Positions 1-11,691 of a stretch of DNA of 64,000 bases are shown here, in pieces (the stretch's first letter is position 1; each line of letters opens with the position of its first letter). The DNA is from Malaya genurostris (Eukaryota; Arthropoda; Insecta; Diptera; Culicidae), in contig NC_080571.1 in NCBI RefSeq assembly GCF_030247185.1, positions 142,541,986 through 142,605,985 on the forward strand, written 5' to 3'. The notes beneath the pieces were generated by a model that made no database searches, was not told the origin of the DNA, and saw only the letters and a program-made list of their open reading frames with translations. The translations under genes were made by a program, and so were the position numbers.

Positions 1-971
1 TTGGGACAATCTTTGAGCTTATGCTGAGTGGAACCGCAACGGAAACACGAGCCGATTTCCCGGCGTGATTTACGACAGTCCGCCGAGAAGTGACCTGTAC
101 CGGAACAATTGAAGCATCGTACACCAGAAACGGAAGCTTTTGTCGGAAGTGGCTCTGCCTTGATAGCCTTCGATTTAGCACCAGACGTCGACGGGGACGG
201 AACGGGATACATTTCTCTGAGTTGCGTGTAGCGCCGCGCCAACTGCTTCAGATGTGCAATGTCTTTAGCAGGGTACAGCACTGCAATGTTAGCGGAACGG
301 TCACGAAATCCATCGATTATGAACTGCACTGTCTGCATCTCGTCGATGTCTGCTCTAGCGGCGATTTCTTGCATCTTCAATATGTAGCCCATAACGGAAG
401 TTTTCGTCGAATCGTAGGTGGTTTTCCGCAGTTTGTCAATTACCTCTGCCACCGAGTACACATAACCGAAATTAGCCAAAAAATGGTCACGGAACTGTTT
501 ATACGTCGTAGATTTGTCTATACGCAAGAACCACTCGGCTTCCGTACCAGAATCCATCATTCGTCGGATACATTTCAGCTTGAAAAAATCGTCTCCGTTC
601 ACTGCATCGCAAGCTCGTTCGAAGTCGGTGATCCATTTATTGGCATCGTAGGAGTCACTGCTGGAAAACTTTGCGATCGCGTGCTTGGCGTCCTGAAAAT
701 CCGGTTGTCTGCACAGAGCAGCATCACATGTCGCCAGCTCTCGACGCCAATCCGATATCTTCTTTCGTTTTTCCAAAATTCGGATTTCCGCATCCAATTG
801 ATCCTATCTGTCCGATAGTTCGTCATCAGTGGGAACGTCTGGGAGGTTTTCTCGGTGTAGTTGGCTTTCATACAGGGTCTGAAGATGTTGAACTGTGGCC
901 GAAATGGGGAACTCGATATTGTGCTCCTTCAGCCAGTTTTGTAACTCACTCTTTGTCATTTGATTGGCCAT
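1..971 (-). pseudogene. Gag polyprotein of an LTR retrotransposon, partial
   Basis: Reading on the minus strand from an ATG at 971, one frame stays open to the window edge except for a TAG at 804-806 (codon 56). The N-terminus (MANQMTKSELQNWLKEHNI) is followed by a retrotransposon-type gag core and then two CCHC zinc knuckles close together, CFNCSGTGHFSADC and CFRCGSTQHKLKDC, which in this family bind the packaged RNA. The two-knuckle arrangement suits a Ty3/gypsy element of the Mag/CSRN type, but the pol gene that would settle this lies beyond position 1. A 242-codon frame on the plus strand over 90-818 is only its antisense shadow. One nonsense codon in an otherwise open reading frame implies a fairly young, probably dead copy. 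Confidence 0.8.
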
Positions 972-1038
972 TTCCAAAGTTCGATGCTCAACCGATTTAA
1001 TGGTTACGGATAGTGGCTGAGAAAGATCCCACTTCTGA

Positions 1039-1338
1039 TGTTATAATGAATTAAAACAAGACGCCGGTTTTTCTTTAGAACGATTGCTTTTATTCGAGCG
1101 TGATTTTTTTCCATCTGCACGTGTTGCTGGTTAACAATACAATGCCGGTCTGACTTCTTAGTGCTTTTCCCGAACATGCGAGAACTTGTTTCCAAGCTCT
1201 CCCACACACTCTCTCACACTCTCTCGACCGGAACTAGAATCTCAAGATAGCGTAATGGCATTACGTTAGTAGGTTCAGTGCGGCCAGATCTATCTGTTTT
1301 GCATCATTATTTAAAGTTCAATACAAAAGACTACTACA
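1039..1338 (-). repeat. Candidate 5' LTR of the minus-strand retrotransposon
   Basis: Read on the minus strand, this 300-base stretch begins TGTAGTAG and ends TAACA, lies about 70 bases upstream of the gag ATG, and carries an AATAAA signal near its 3' end (about 1088-1094), as expected for an LTR. The sequence after it, TCAGAAGTGGGATC, could hold the primer-binding site. The second LTR is outside the window, so the limits are inferred. Confidence 0.4.
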
Positions 1339-1482
1339 CTATTCTAATAGATTTTAACTAAATTCATTGTGCCAATAGTCATTTCATTAATAGAGTCACC
1401 ATATTATTCTACCGATTACTCGATTTTCAATAAATGAATTGTGATGAAATCAAATACAAAATCTTTGCTTCATCTCTGATAA

Positions 1483-2668
1483 GGGGCTGTCCATAAAAGA
1501 CGTCACGCCGCAATGGGCAGGGGGGTGTTTCACAAAACGTGACCTTTTGTGACAGGGGGGAGGGGGAGAGTTTTTTGGAATATGACGTCCAATATTTTCA
1601 ATGAGCGCATTTTTGAATAACCTAATTATATTACTGCTTTGCCATATTTCCTGAAAAAAATCTTCACAATAAACGTTTACATTCTACAGGAAAACGTGTA
1701 TTTGTTGATGTAGAAGCTTCTTCTTGTAAATTCGGAAATGAGTGATACAGGAAATTATTTATGTTGTGATCAGCAAAAGTGCACGGAGGTGCGAGTAAAT
1801 TAGCGAATTTAATAAATTTTGCCTAATATGAGTAAAAATGAAAAAGATGCCTTCAAACGGTTTAACTTAAGTTATTCACTGACAATTTTTTCAGTAATTT
1901 GATTTTCTAGCATTGATAATAGTATATCATAAGAATTTCTCTTATTTAATTCTGATGCAGTTTATTCAATTGCACTCCATTTGAAAAAGGGCGGGAGATC
2001 AACGATTTCGTAGATCATATCATGTCTTATCTTGATCATATGTGATTTTCCTCCACCAACATCAAAGCTTATGGAATCATCCAATGATTGAACTTACATA
2101 AATCAAGAAGCATTTTAGCTCAAAATCACTACCCATTGTGTGACGGAAGATCAGTACCGATATTGATCGATGTGATTTAAAATTTACTGATCAACTGATT
2201 TGAAAAGATTCTTCGGCAGTGATCTCGTTTTGATGAGGTCTTTATTTTCTTTATTTTCTCAGCCCTGTATGCTACACTAAGGAAATATTATTCTTTACCT
2301 AAAACAATAATATATCTGTGTACCCCTAGGAGGAATAAAACAGATGATTTAAATGTTTCATCAATTCCAACTAAATATTTTTGTTAATTTATATAATTGA
2401 TATTAATAAAATAATTCCGATGATTTTGTAGTTTTAGGGATATTTTTTAATCTAATGACAGCATGTAATAAATCGATTTTTCCCTCATATTTGTATGGTT
2501 TGTCATACATATTGAGAATGTATTGAGATGAATTTTATTTATTTTGAATTCGTGACATGTGACATAGGGGTGGTGGGGGGTCTTTGCTTCTGTGACAATT
2601 TGTGACAAAGGGGGGATGGGGAGTCAAAAATCGTCAAAAAAAGCGTGACGTCTTTTATGGACAGCCCC
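1483..2668. mobile_element. TIR DNA element (MITE-like), 1186 bp
   Basis: Perfect 25-bp terminal inverted repeats begin GGGGCTGTCCATAAAAGACG at 1483-1507 and end with the reverse complement at 2644-2668. G-rich subterminal blocks containing TGTGACA follow inside both ends. No long open frame is present, so this is non-autonomous. A second copy of the right terminus, CGTGACGTCTTTTATGGACA onward, follows directly at 2670-2691. No clear target duplication was found, perhaps because of that extra terminus. Confidence 0.8.
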
Positions 2669-2691
2669 GCGTGACGTCTTTTATGGACAGC

Positions 2692-5600
2692 AATACCGCA
2701 CAAAAGTAGTTCAGAAAATGTACGATATCGCGGTTATAGCGACGCGAAATACTCCTAACCTCATCTCACTCTCGAAGTCAATCTATCGAATAGACACAAC
2801 AGATCTCGCTCTAACCAATGGTTTTCATATATGAAATGACTAATGGATTTGAGATGAATGGGGGTGCCGTCACCCATTTTCTATCTCTTTTATTGGTGGA
2901 TCGTTAGTCCTGAGCTGAAACGGTGGTCTTTATTACCGTTCTTGCATTCCACTTCACTTATACTTCACTCACATATCACCTCATCCATTAGATCCCACAC
3001 GAGCACAACAAATCTCACAGAATAAACGTCAAAGATAAACTTAATTCACCATTCAACTATTCCGTTATCGTGTGAAATCTGACTGGGGTACGTTCATTTC
3101 GCTTAATTTCCACTTCACACCGGTAATAAGGGCCGGTAGTATGAAAATGAAACATAAAAAAGAGCTCAGTTAAGCCCTACCGGCCTCTCCAACCCCGGAT
3201 GTTGGAGCGTATTGCAATCAACATCTTATTCAAATCGTTTCATGCCTCACTCAATAAACTCAATAATTAAACTAAAAGTTATAACACATATTTATATTAA
3301 ATTGTAACAATAATTAATCGTATCTGATGATGTTTGCAATACCGTCAAGCCCATCAACCACCGGCGGGGTGATCCAACCCGAATCCGGATCTGTACCCAA
3401 AACCCCACAAACTCTAGTGTGCATACTTCTCCATTGATCATTTAATCTGTCTCAAAGGAATTTTTCCGGGTTTATAATATTTTTTTTATTTTTTTCCCTT
3501 TATGGGCTGCTCTGGCCGAGGGGGGTGGTTACAACGATCCGCACTTTCCATATCAGACGAACTAGGCTATGGTGCCCAAATGAACACTAGTAACGAAGGA
3601 GGAAATCCTCCAGCATGTAACCCATGCGACAGATTCCTTTACGGCTATCAATTTGCAACGAAAGATACAAATATCTTCTATTGCAAGTTCGCCAGAGAAT
3701 TTGTCACTTGAGCTGGAAGTGTGTGCTTCACCCTGTAACCAGTCAATCATTGAGTCGTGCGTCTGTATCATATTAGTATTTTGTCATCCTACCAACTGCT
3801 TCTGTGTCTTAAATGTCCTCGTCGATGAGACTTTGCAAAATTTCGCATTGTATCCGCTTCGGTCTTGGCCCTGCTTTCCTATATAGTCTTTTATGTCTGA
3901 AGCGGTACAAACGATTATTACTTAAAGTTTCTAAATAGATGTAGTTTGGTCTACTAACACTATCCAATCTAATCTATTCTAATTGTTTCTATCTTTGTCG
4001 ATGTTACGTTACGTTTCCTTTTGCCCCAATGCATTGCTTTTTACTATACCGGAGACACCTGTTAATATCACAAGCTAATAGATTATCAAGAGCAAGGACG
4101 GAAAAAATCAATCATCACCCTGAATACACACGATCATCTTTCACTATGCATCATCGTTCCATTGCGTACTCAATAATACATAACAGAGTCACTCAAACTC
4201 GTTCGGTATCATACTGCGTGCGATGGCGGAGAATGAGAGAATTGAAAATCGCAAAATTTTGAAACACGAACCCAATTGCCAATGCATGAGTTAAAGAGTG
4301 CCAGCGAACATCATCGGAAGCGATTATGTTCGTTCGTAAAAATGAGCCAACTGTTCGTGTGCAATCGAAAATCCGAACGATTGACAAGTGTGACTGGATA
4401 TATTCAGCAGGAGTTAGATCGAAACGTTCTGTTGTAGGGTAGGGTGGAAAAAAAACTGGCTATGGCAAGATTGCATGATGAGTTCGGTCGGCTGAATATA
4501 AGTTTTTGCTTGAAGGGCAATGTGCATTATGATGATCGTTACATTGCCAGTTATGTTAACATGTTACAAGTTTGATGTGCAATTCTAGTCAGAGTTAATT
4601 AGGTCTTTTAAGACAAATAAGATGAGATTGTTAGTTGACGAATGAGGAAATCAATTAGTTCCAACTCTAACAAATTTGTCCGTCGATCATCGACTTCACT
4701 TCGGAATGATTTTCAAGTAAAGTAGAGCTTCATCATTGTAATTGAACAGTTCGAATGATTCCAGCAATCTGTTGAAACGGCCAGTGCGCTTTTGCATTAG
4801 GTTTCAGATAATCCGCGTTATTGCAAGGCATGCTGATTCGGTTTACCTAGTGGTGTGATGGTGCATTTCATATAAGTTTGTTTTGGAAATCTGGACATAA
4901 TCATAACTGTATCTTCATGTAAAACCTCTCAATAGGCATAATATTCCAAAGCAGTTGTTTCCTTTGTTGCTTGCTCAATCTTCTCAAGCAACAGTTTATG
5001 CATTTCTGTTAATCATATCAATCAATGCATATTCTGACTAATTTCAGGAAGATCAAACAAGTGACACTGGGAAAACCTTCCTTCGAAAAATCTTCATACC
5101 ACCAGTGTTTGCATTATAATGTTAACGAAATTTTTTTTATTTTCTGAGATTGATATTGGGTGCTGATCAGTGCTGCACAATTATCACCTAGGCCACCTCC
5201 GCTAAGTATGGGGAAAATTTCTTTCCTTTCAATATCACTACAGTAATATTATTTAAATACACACATGATTATGAATGATCATTCTCACTATTATAAGCCA
5301 TGCAGCGATTTGCACTAGCAGATGATGATATTCAGATGTCGGAAGTCCAGTACGCAATAGCAATATGCGCAATAGGATACAGCGAAAAAACAATACATTC
5401 TGAATATTGATTATAGAGACAAAGGACTTTGTTTTAATTCTAGGGTTGATTAAATCTCATGGTCTAAGTAACTTTATTACCCTTATTAAACGCTATTTAG
5501 CATGAATTTTGTGTATAGAAGTAACAAGAGTGCAAATATTTGTGCGCAGCACTTGAACCAGCCCTCTACTGAGAAGCCTGTTGGCTACGATAACACTTGC

Positions 5601-7092
5601 TACAACACTCTTCCACCGGGCTGGTTTGAGCGCTTGTTTGTGTTCGCTCTAGCCAAGTTCTCCGCTCCTGTTACTTCGGTGTATGAAATGCAAGCAATAG
5701 TGACATATTTTTTTAAACCTGCACAAAAAATGTACCTGCAATTTACTCTGCATGAAACATGCTTTGTGATTGAAGTTATATTATTGTCATTATAATTGTT
5801 TTTAATCACAGAGTGGCATATTGAGATCAGATTTAAATTGATTTTCAATACATCACACACCATATTGAATATCAGCATTTTCAGTGAGAATCTTTGCATG
5901 ACTGATAATAGTGAGAATGTTTTTGAATGATTATGATTTTATTATCACGTTCGAGTTTATGGATCATCACTTCTTGTCAAGTACTGATACTTTTTTGAGT
6001 TTCATTGAATTCTTGAATGATTACGACATTCTATTCAGTTTAGTTTTCGAAGTTTTCGATAAAAAAACACTGAAATAAATTAGTTTTAATAGGAAAAAGT
6101 TTGGTTGGAAAACTTTATTTCCTTAGTCATATTATAAAAAAAGTATTGCCCCATTACCCAATCACCAGACTGGTGATACACGATCACCTTCTGTGATTTC
6201 TAAATTTCTGGTGATCACCGCTTGATCACCGTACGTGATTCCTCCTCTGATACCCCAGAGGACACTTAAACAACACCATAATTGACATATTAGACGAAAA
6301 TTGGGAACTACTCTACGTTCATCGAATTTTAATTTATTGGGTGCTGATGGGACTAACATACACCAAGCGATTATATTAATAATTTTAGACTATTAAAAAA
6401 TCACGATTCATGGTTTTAGATACAAGGAATAATATTGTTAACAGAATGTTTCCGCTGATTTGTAAACAACAACAGTTGAAATGTTTATTATTTTGGATAG
6501 CGCATGCGTTATTATAAAGAATTATTTCTATTTTTTTCGATATGTGTTATATTTATATTACCGCCCACTCAATATCTGTTAGTAGCTAGTTAGTTAGATG
6601 CTTGCGGAAATCGGTTCAACCATTTCTGAAAAACTCCGAGGATCCGTTTGAAAGTCGGATTTTGCAGCAATTCTTTTACCTCTCTATAGGGAAAAGCAAA
6701 ATATCCAGTTTGGTCCAGTAGTTTTATTGTTATCGTGTGTTCCCTAACGGTTTCGAGAAAACGCGCAAAGGGAATATCTCCGAAAGAATTGTAAGACTGA
6801 TTTTCCAATTTTGCATTCATGATTTCTTATAATTATTTATCGATTGAAGCAAACATTGTTCATTCATTTCTTTTGCTCTCTTGTAATATGCTGTTACAAA
6901 AGTTGTAACAAAATTGGCACCCGCCCACATGTTATCGTATTCGTAATGGAAACTACAATACCTTGAACAATATAATGAATTTTGGCTATGTATAAACATT
7001 TGTGACAAATTATACAATAAACATTTGTGTCGAACTTTTAAGTGAATACTTTTTCCAGCCCCCAAAAAAAACTACACGAAGCTATAATATAA
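2692..7092. other. Unassigned AT-rich DNA
   Basis: No protein family, RNA gene or complete element was recognised here. Short A/T runs, a self-complementary stretch near 3180-3210 and clustered GGTGATCACC-like motifs around 6160-6230 are present. Open frames at 3502-3711, 4029-4262, 5502-5795 and 6162-6359 show no recognisable domain. It probably consists of decayed transposon and intergenic or intronic sequence. Confidence 0.4.
6590..6820 (-). CDS. Unrecognised 76-codon open frame
   Basis: An ATG-started minus-strand frame encodes a 76-residue product with amphipathic, protein-like composition (for example FGDIPFARFLETVREHTITI and a C-terminal ELLQNPTFKRILGVFQKWL). I do not recognise the family. 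It could be an exon, a transposon-borne remnant or chance; no clear splice sites or promoter were identified around it. It is listed only because its residue composition looks less random than that of neighbouring frames. Confidence 0.2.
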   Translation of the reverse strand: MNAKLENQSYNSFGDIPFARFLETVREHTITIKLLDQTGYFAFPYREVKELLQNPTFKRILGVFQKWLNRFPQASN

Positions 7093-7299
7093 GGGTAGAT
7101 AGGGTTCTATAACATTTCCCCGAAAACCATTCTCCAGAACATAAAAACCCGAAGCTTTTTCCCCAGAAATTTATTGCCCAGAAAGTACTCATCTCCAGAA
7201 ATACAAACTCTAGAAAGTAAGAAAATCCAGAAAAAAAATCCCAGAATGTACCAAAGTCCAGAAAACCATACACTCGAAGGCATTAGTCGCTAAAACAGT

Positions 7300-7372
7300 A
7301 TTTTTGGTATAATATCGTTTGGCATGATGGTTATTTGGTATAATAGTTATTTGGCATAACAGATAAACATGC
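7300..7372. repeat. Short array of TTTGG(C/T)ATAAT-type repeats
   Basis: Several copies of a roughly 18-22 base unit with the core ATTTGGYATAAT follow one another (TTTTTGGTATAATATCG, TTTGGCATGATGG, TTTGGTATAATAG, TTTGGCATAACAG). The array abuts the GC-rich island at its right. Confidence 0.65.
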
Positions 7373-7386
7373 TGCTTAATAGAATT

Positions 7387-7645
7387 TGTTCTAATTCACT
7401 GCGATTTTGAAAGGTCTAATGCGGCTACGCCTCATCGTTTTTAATAACCTGCTGTCCGACCTCGCTGCCGCTCGTTCGGACTTAACTGAGAGATAGCTCC
7501 TAGCTTTGGGTAATCCGGGCAAACGCACGCAACTAGACAGAGGTGATTTCTGCGGGGGCGCTGCCCCCCCGCAGTGGCCGGCGCTTCCGACGGCGGGTCG
7601 CCGGCGCACTCGCGGCCTTCGGCCTTCTCGACCTGAATCATCTAT
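7387..7645. repeat. GC-rich island of adjacent inverted repeats
   Basis: This stretch is markedly GC-richer than everything around it and contains several consecutive potential hairpins: GTCCGA...TCGGAC at about 7454-7480, a GCGGGGG...CCCCCCGC stem near 7551-7572, GCCGGCG...CGCCGGC near 7578-7604, and GGCCTTCGGCC at 7614-7624. Minus-strand frames through it are low-complexity and not convincing as proteins. It may be a separate inserted element whose ends I cannot define. Confidence 0.55.
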
Positions 7646-7948
7646 GACGAAGAGAATATTGTGTAAGCATTGAATAAAATAATTATATAAAATGGTAGTG
7701 TGCTATTTACTACCCTTTATCACTAGACCGAATTAACGACGAAAGGTTAGCTTGCTACTATAATCTATATGCAGAAACAAATACCCAATTTAAAGAAGCT
7801 ATGTTTGAATTTAAATAAATATAGCTAAATGATTTCATACCCGTTATATAATTTGATTATTTTTTTATCAAACTCGTTATTTTCAGAACCCTCTTTTTCA
7901 GACTAACAAAGCTTGAAATAAGTATAGTTGCCTTGGAAATTACAGTTA

Positions 7949-8035
7949 ATGAGTATTCAAGAAATTTTCGCGAAAATTATTTTCGTTGACCAGTCCAACG
8001 AAAATAATTTTCGCGAAAATTTCTTGAATACTCAT
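7949..8035. repeat. Perfect 40-bp hairpin
   Basis: The arms 7949-7988 and 7996-8035 are exact reverse complements over 40 bases, separated by the 7-base loop ACCAGTC. The stem includes the self-complementary core TTTTCGCGAAAA. It touches the left target duplication of the hAT-type MITE that follows. Confidence 0.9.
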
Positions 8036-8041
8036 TCTAGT

Positions 8042-8346
8042 CAGGCGCGTACCCAGAAAAAAAATTCGGGGTGTGTTTTCATAATATTGGGGAGACCGGG
8101 GCTAAATCGGACAATTTTAGAAATTGTAAAAACATCCATTAAAACTGGGTTTTTATCGAAATCATTTCTACCGCGTCATCTCCAAGCGCGTTTACAAAGT
8201 CAATCTATGAATTAAAATATTAGCAGGTTGATAAGATATTTAAGCTGTCCAGTTTAACAACGTGTCCGGTCTAACTCCTGTATCCCCTAATAATTTCTTA
8301 AGTTTCGGAGGGGGGTTTAATCTCTCCCCCCATTTATACGCGCCTG
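8042..8346. mobile_element. hAT-type MITE, 305 bp
   Basis: Ends are CAGGCGCGTA and TACGCGCCTG, exact inverted repeats. Flanks are ATTCTAGT at 8034-8041 and ATTTTAGT at 8347-8354, an 8-bp target duplication with one mismatch. An 8-bp duplication and a terminus starting CAG are the hAT signature. No transposase frame is present, so it must have moved in trans. It is nested in the Mutator-like element. Confidence 0.75.
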
Positions 8347-8612
8347 ATTTTAGTAGATGCTTTTCTGGTAAAAGATCTGTTCCTATGTTGTTTCTGTATT
8401 ATTTTCCATTATGGAGAAACAGTTTCTAGGTATTTCCTTCTTCTGGGAGATGGTATTCTGGGGAATGGTACATTCTGTTGTATGTCTTTCTACTAATTGA
8501 TACCTTCGTGACTATGGTTTTCTGGAGAATGGTACATTCTGGGGAAAATACTTCGCTGCTTTCTTTTCTGGGAAATGGTTTTCGAGAGATTGTCGTACAA
8601 CCGGGTAGATAG

Positions 8613-10845
8613 TACTACTAAAAATCAAAAACTCTTATGGACTCGTTGAGAGCTGTATTCCAAAACATTCAATTTTGATGAGGAGAACCGTTTGTCATAT
8701 GTTATCGATTCTGGATCGAAAAGTAAAGATATATGTGAAAATCTAATGTACATAGAAAATAGGTTTTCAGTTGAAAATGTTAGTTCCTTTCGGCAACTGT
8801 CAAGCCTCTACTGAAATATAGCAAATCGAGATACTACAATTACCTGAAAATACGGTATCATAAATTTTCTAGGTGAGCGGGCCACTAGAAACAACATCGT
8901 GAAAACTGCAAATAATGTCGCTTTAATTTAGAAAATAACAACTTTTTTCACATATTTGCAGCATGAATCAAAAATGCACTTAAACTTCCCGTCGGCTCGT
9001 GAAATCACCCCACGGATACGATTATTTTGCGCCTGCCTTCATTATACTCCAGAGCGTTAAAAGAATGGATCGTCTTGGATCACGATTCAAAATACTTGCA
9101 AATATTCGGATTGCCGAGCGAGTTAACTCATCATTGGTTCGGATTAAAACCGAACATGTACTAAGCAGAATTCAAATGGCAGCGCTCCATAACGAATGAA
9201 AGAGAGAATAAATGCGAGAGAATTCACTATTGCGCTTTGCCGATCGGGTGTTACTTGAGGCAATCGGGTGTTCGGCAGAAGCACACTTATGCACGAATAA
9301 AATCGAGTGACTCGCATCAGGTAGAAACGTGTCTATGAGTGCTAGCCGAGTGAAAATAGATACGATTATTCCCTTCCTTGATCAAGAGTAAAGGAATAAT
9401 AATAAGATTGATAATAATAATAATAATTACAATAATAATAATAATAATAATATTTAAGGCATTTTACTTACCAAAAGTTAGGTAATTACATTAAATACCC
9501 ATTTTTCTTCATTTTCTTGAGAACATTCTAGGGTCTGTTTCTTGGTCTTAAATCTTCGATGATAGTCCTTTGTTTCAGCGGGCTCGTTTTTCGTTAAGAA
9601 AATAAAATAAAATAAAATAAAATCAGGTGTTAGTAAGCTTGTTAAATTATATAATGTAAGGATGTGCATTTAACACTAGATTGCCCAGGTAAGTCACAAT
9701 ATGTAAACAATGGAAGGATTGCTTGAAACTCTGTGAACTTTTCTAATTCTTTATTTAACGATATATGCACTTAGGCACACTGCACTAGCTTTTATTTATT
9801 CTGTCACAGTTTATATTATTGACTTTCTCTCTTTCAATCATATTGACTGCTTTTGAGAAATTTAGGTCTAAACTAATTTTTGGGCCTTCCAGTGTTGAGC
9901 ACGCATCCAGGAAACAAGAACTACATGTATTTCGTGAAGAAATACTAGGCGTGATTGGATGAAATGGTCAACGTGAACCGTTCTTTTCCAGAAACACACA
10001 TCTCACACTCTTAGTTAGAAGGTGACATCTGTGTCCAAGTTGGAGAAATCTAAGTACATTCAAACCTTTCCCGATTTGAGAGTGTATTTAAACCTGATCA
10101 AATAGTCTCGCCGTCATTGCAACTTGTGAACACTAGTACCGATACCGAACCGGATCGGAAAGGTTTGAAAGTTCCTAAACGGTTCTTAAGATATCAATTT
10201 ACTCCTATTCCTGATAACAATAGTCCTCCTTCTAGAATTAAATTCACCAAGCTCAGGACGACTATTATATATTAATATTCATCCCAACTAGATCAAGATA
10301 ATTCAAATTGGTGACCAATTCCAGGCATAAGAATGCTCGAAACCACCTAATGACCTATTGTCAATTTCAAGCATTATTAGTCCTGTCCACTCCGTGATCG
10401 ATCCAGACAACATAATAATTTTCATCTTTTGCATTTATAAGCGAACGATCGATCTCGGTATGGTCCGACTTTGTCAATACGCGAAGTGTAAATTGACTCC
10501 CACCCCCATCCACCAAGCGGGGGTACGCGCCCTGTAGCTCATCATCCAAAGCCCAGGGTTTACGTGAATTGACCAAACATCAAATAATGCTTCTATGCAG
10601 ATTTTCTGAAATGTTCCTGGTTTTATGGTTAGAATCCTAATGATTTATATAAAAATTTTGAAAATCTCCAACCAATATTTAAAATAACAGTTTTCTGGTA
10701 TCTGAATGTGATATGAGTACTACACTACATTTTAAATATGAATCAAATAATTTTTACTGGATTGTGCATTAAACACATTTGAAATGGCAGTCCATTAAAA
10801 CCTACGTGAAAAGTAGGGTCTCACCGCAACATCTTAAAGCTAAGG
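8613..10845. other. Unassigned DNA with microsatellites
   Basis: No gene recognised. Simple repeats are the only defined features: an (AAT)n tract with interruptions at about 9411-9452 and (AAAAT)n at about 9600-9622. Open frames at 8999-9199, 9478-9669 and 10367-10576 have no recognised similarity. Confidence 0.45.
9411..9452. repeat. (AAT)n microsatellite
   Basis: Interrupted trinucleotide tract of AAT/ATA units, broken once by a TTAC. Confidence 0.85.
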
Positions 10846-11500
10846 CTAATATATATATATATATATATTAACGTCATCGGCAAACGATAGACGAGGGCCC
10901 TCTAGAGTAAAGTTGATGTCGTTGAAATACAATAAAAATATTAAAGGCCCGAGATGGCTACCCTGCGGAATTCCGGACGAAGCGATAAACTCATTGGAAA
11001 CGTGATCACCGATTTTCACTGCTAAACGACGATCTATAAGATATGACTGCAGCCACCGAAGGACGTTAGAGCCGAATCCAATTTCATGAAGGGACTCTAA
11101 GTGAGCATTGATTAGAGCAAGATCGCGACATCGATCAGGTGGAAGATAAACTACGCAGAAGAAGAGTGTGAACTCGGCGAGCTTGACACTGATCCACAAT
11201 TGGTCGACACGACTACCAGGCGTTGATTCGATTAACTGCGACTTCGAGACGTCTATGTACCGCAACGAGCACTCCGCCTCCGATGGATTTGGGACTGTTA
11301 AGAGTACTGCGATCGGTTCGAAAAACTTCGTAACTGGCACCAAACCCCTGGACAGACAGCGTGTTTTCTCGGAGCCAAGTTTCGGTAAGAGAGATAATGT
11401 CAAAACAATCGTCTGAACTTGCTAATAAATACTCGTCGACACATGAGTTCATACCACCGACGTTTTGGTAGTAAATCTGCAGATTGGAGTTACTTGATCG
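10846..11500 (-). pseudogene. CR1-type LINE ORF2: endonuclease and RT fragments
   Basis: Minus-strand frames encode the start of an APE-type endonuclease (LQIYYQNVGGMNS, then SLTETWL carrying the catalytic Glu, then IGGGVLVAV), continue after a frame change near 11220 into WISVKLAEFTLFFCVVYLPP, and then pass directly from an endonuclease segment (LALINAHLESL) to a reverse transcriptase segment (WLQSYLIDRR, SSGIPQGSHLGPLIF, SFADDV). The middle of ORF2, covering the rest of the endonuclease and the fingers of RT, is deleted. The 3' part is missing too, replaced by a short (AT)n run at about 10848-10868. The combination with a PHD-like ORF1 next to it suggests the CR1 group (T1/Q of mosquitoes). 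Confidence 0.8.
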
Positions 11501-11691
11501 GACTTGCGATGGAAGGCTGGAAACGGGGATCGGATCAGTGCTAGAACCGTTCAATGCAGATGAGTACTTGGCATTTGTGATGGTTTGGAAGACCCCCTTT
11601 TCGTTTCCGCACACAGGACCGGGACGGTTGACGATCGCTGGCGGCAGTGGCTCGACTGTGGGGAACGTATCGGGGGCTTCCATGATGCTAA

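Larger units (their letters stand above)
7103..8602. mobile_element. Mutator-like non-autonomous element with 10-bp target duplication
   Basis: The element starts GGTTCTATAACATTTCCCCG and ends with a sequence whose reverse complement is GGTTGTACGACAATCTCTCG; both are followed inward by CGAAAACCATT(C/T)(T/C)CCAGAA. Subterminal CCAGAA / TTCTGG motifs are repeated many times on both sides. It is flanked by the direct repeat GGGTAGATAG at 7093-7102 and 8603-8612. A 9-11 bp duplication and long imperfect TIRs are what Mutator-like elements make; no transposase is present. Inside it lie a GC-rich hairpin island, a perfect hairpin and a nested hAT-type MITE. Confidence 0.7.

Noticed and set aside
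90..818. 242-codon plus-strand open frame
   Set aside because: It is antisense to the minus-strand gag with zinc knuckles; no domain in its own sense.
7391..7641. Overlapping minus-strand frames in the GC island, possible coding exon
   Set aside because: Open frames are expected in GC-rich palindromic DNA; composition is low complexity and no domain is seen.
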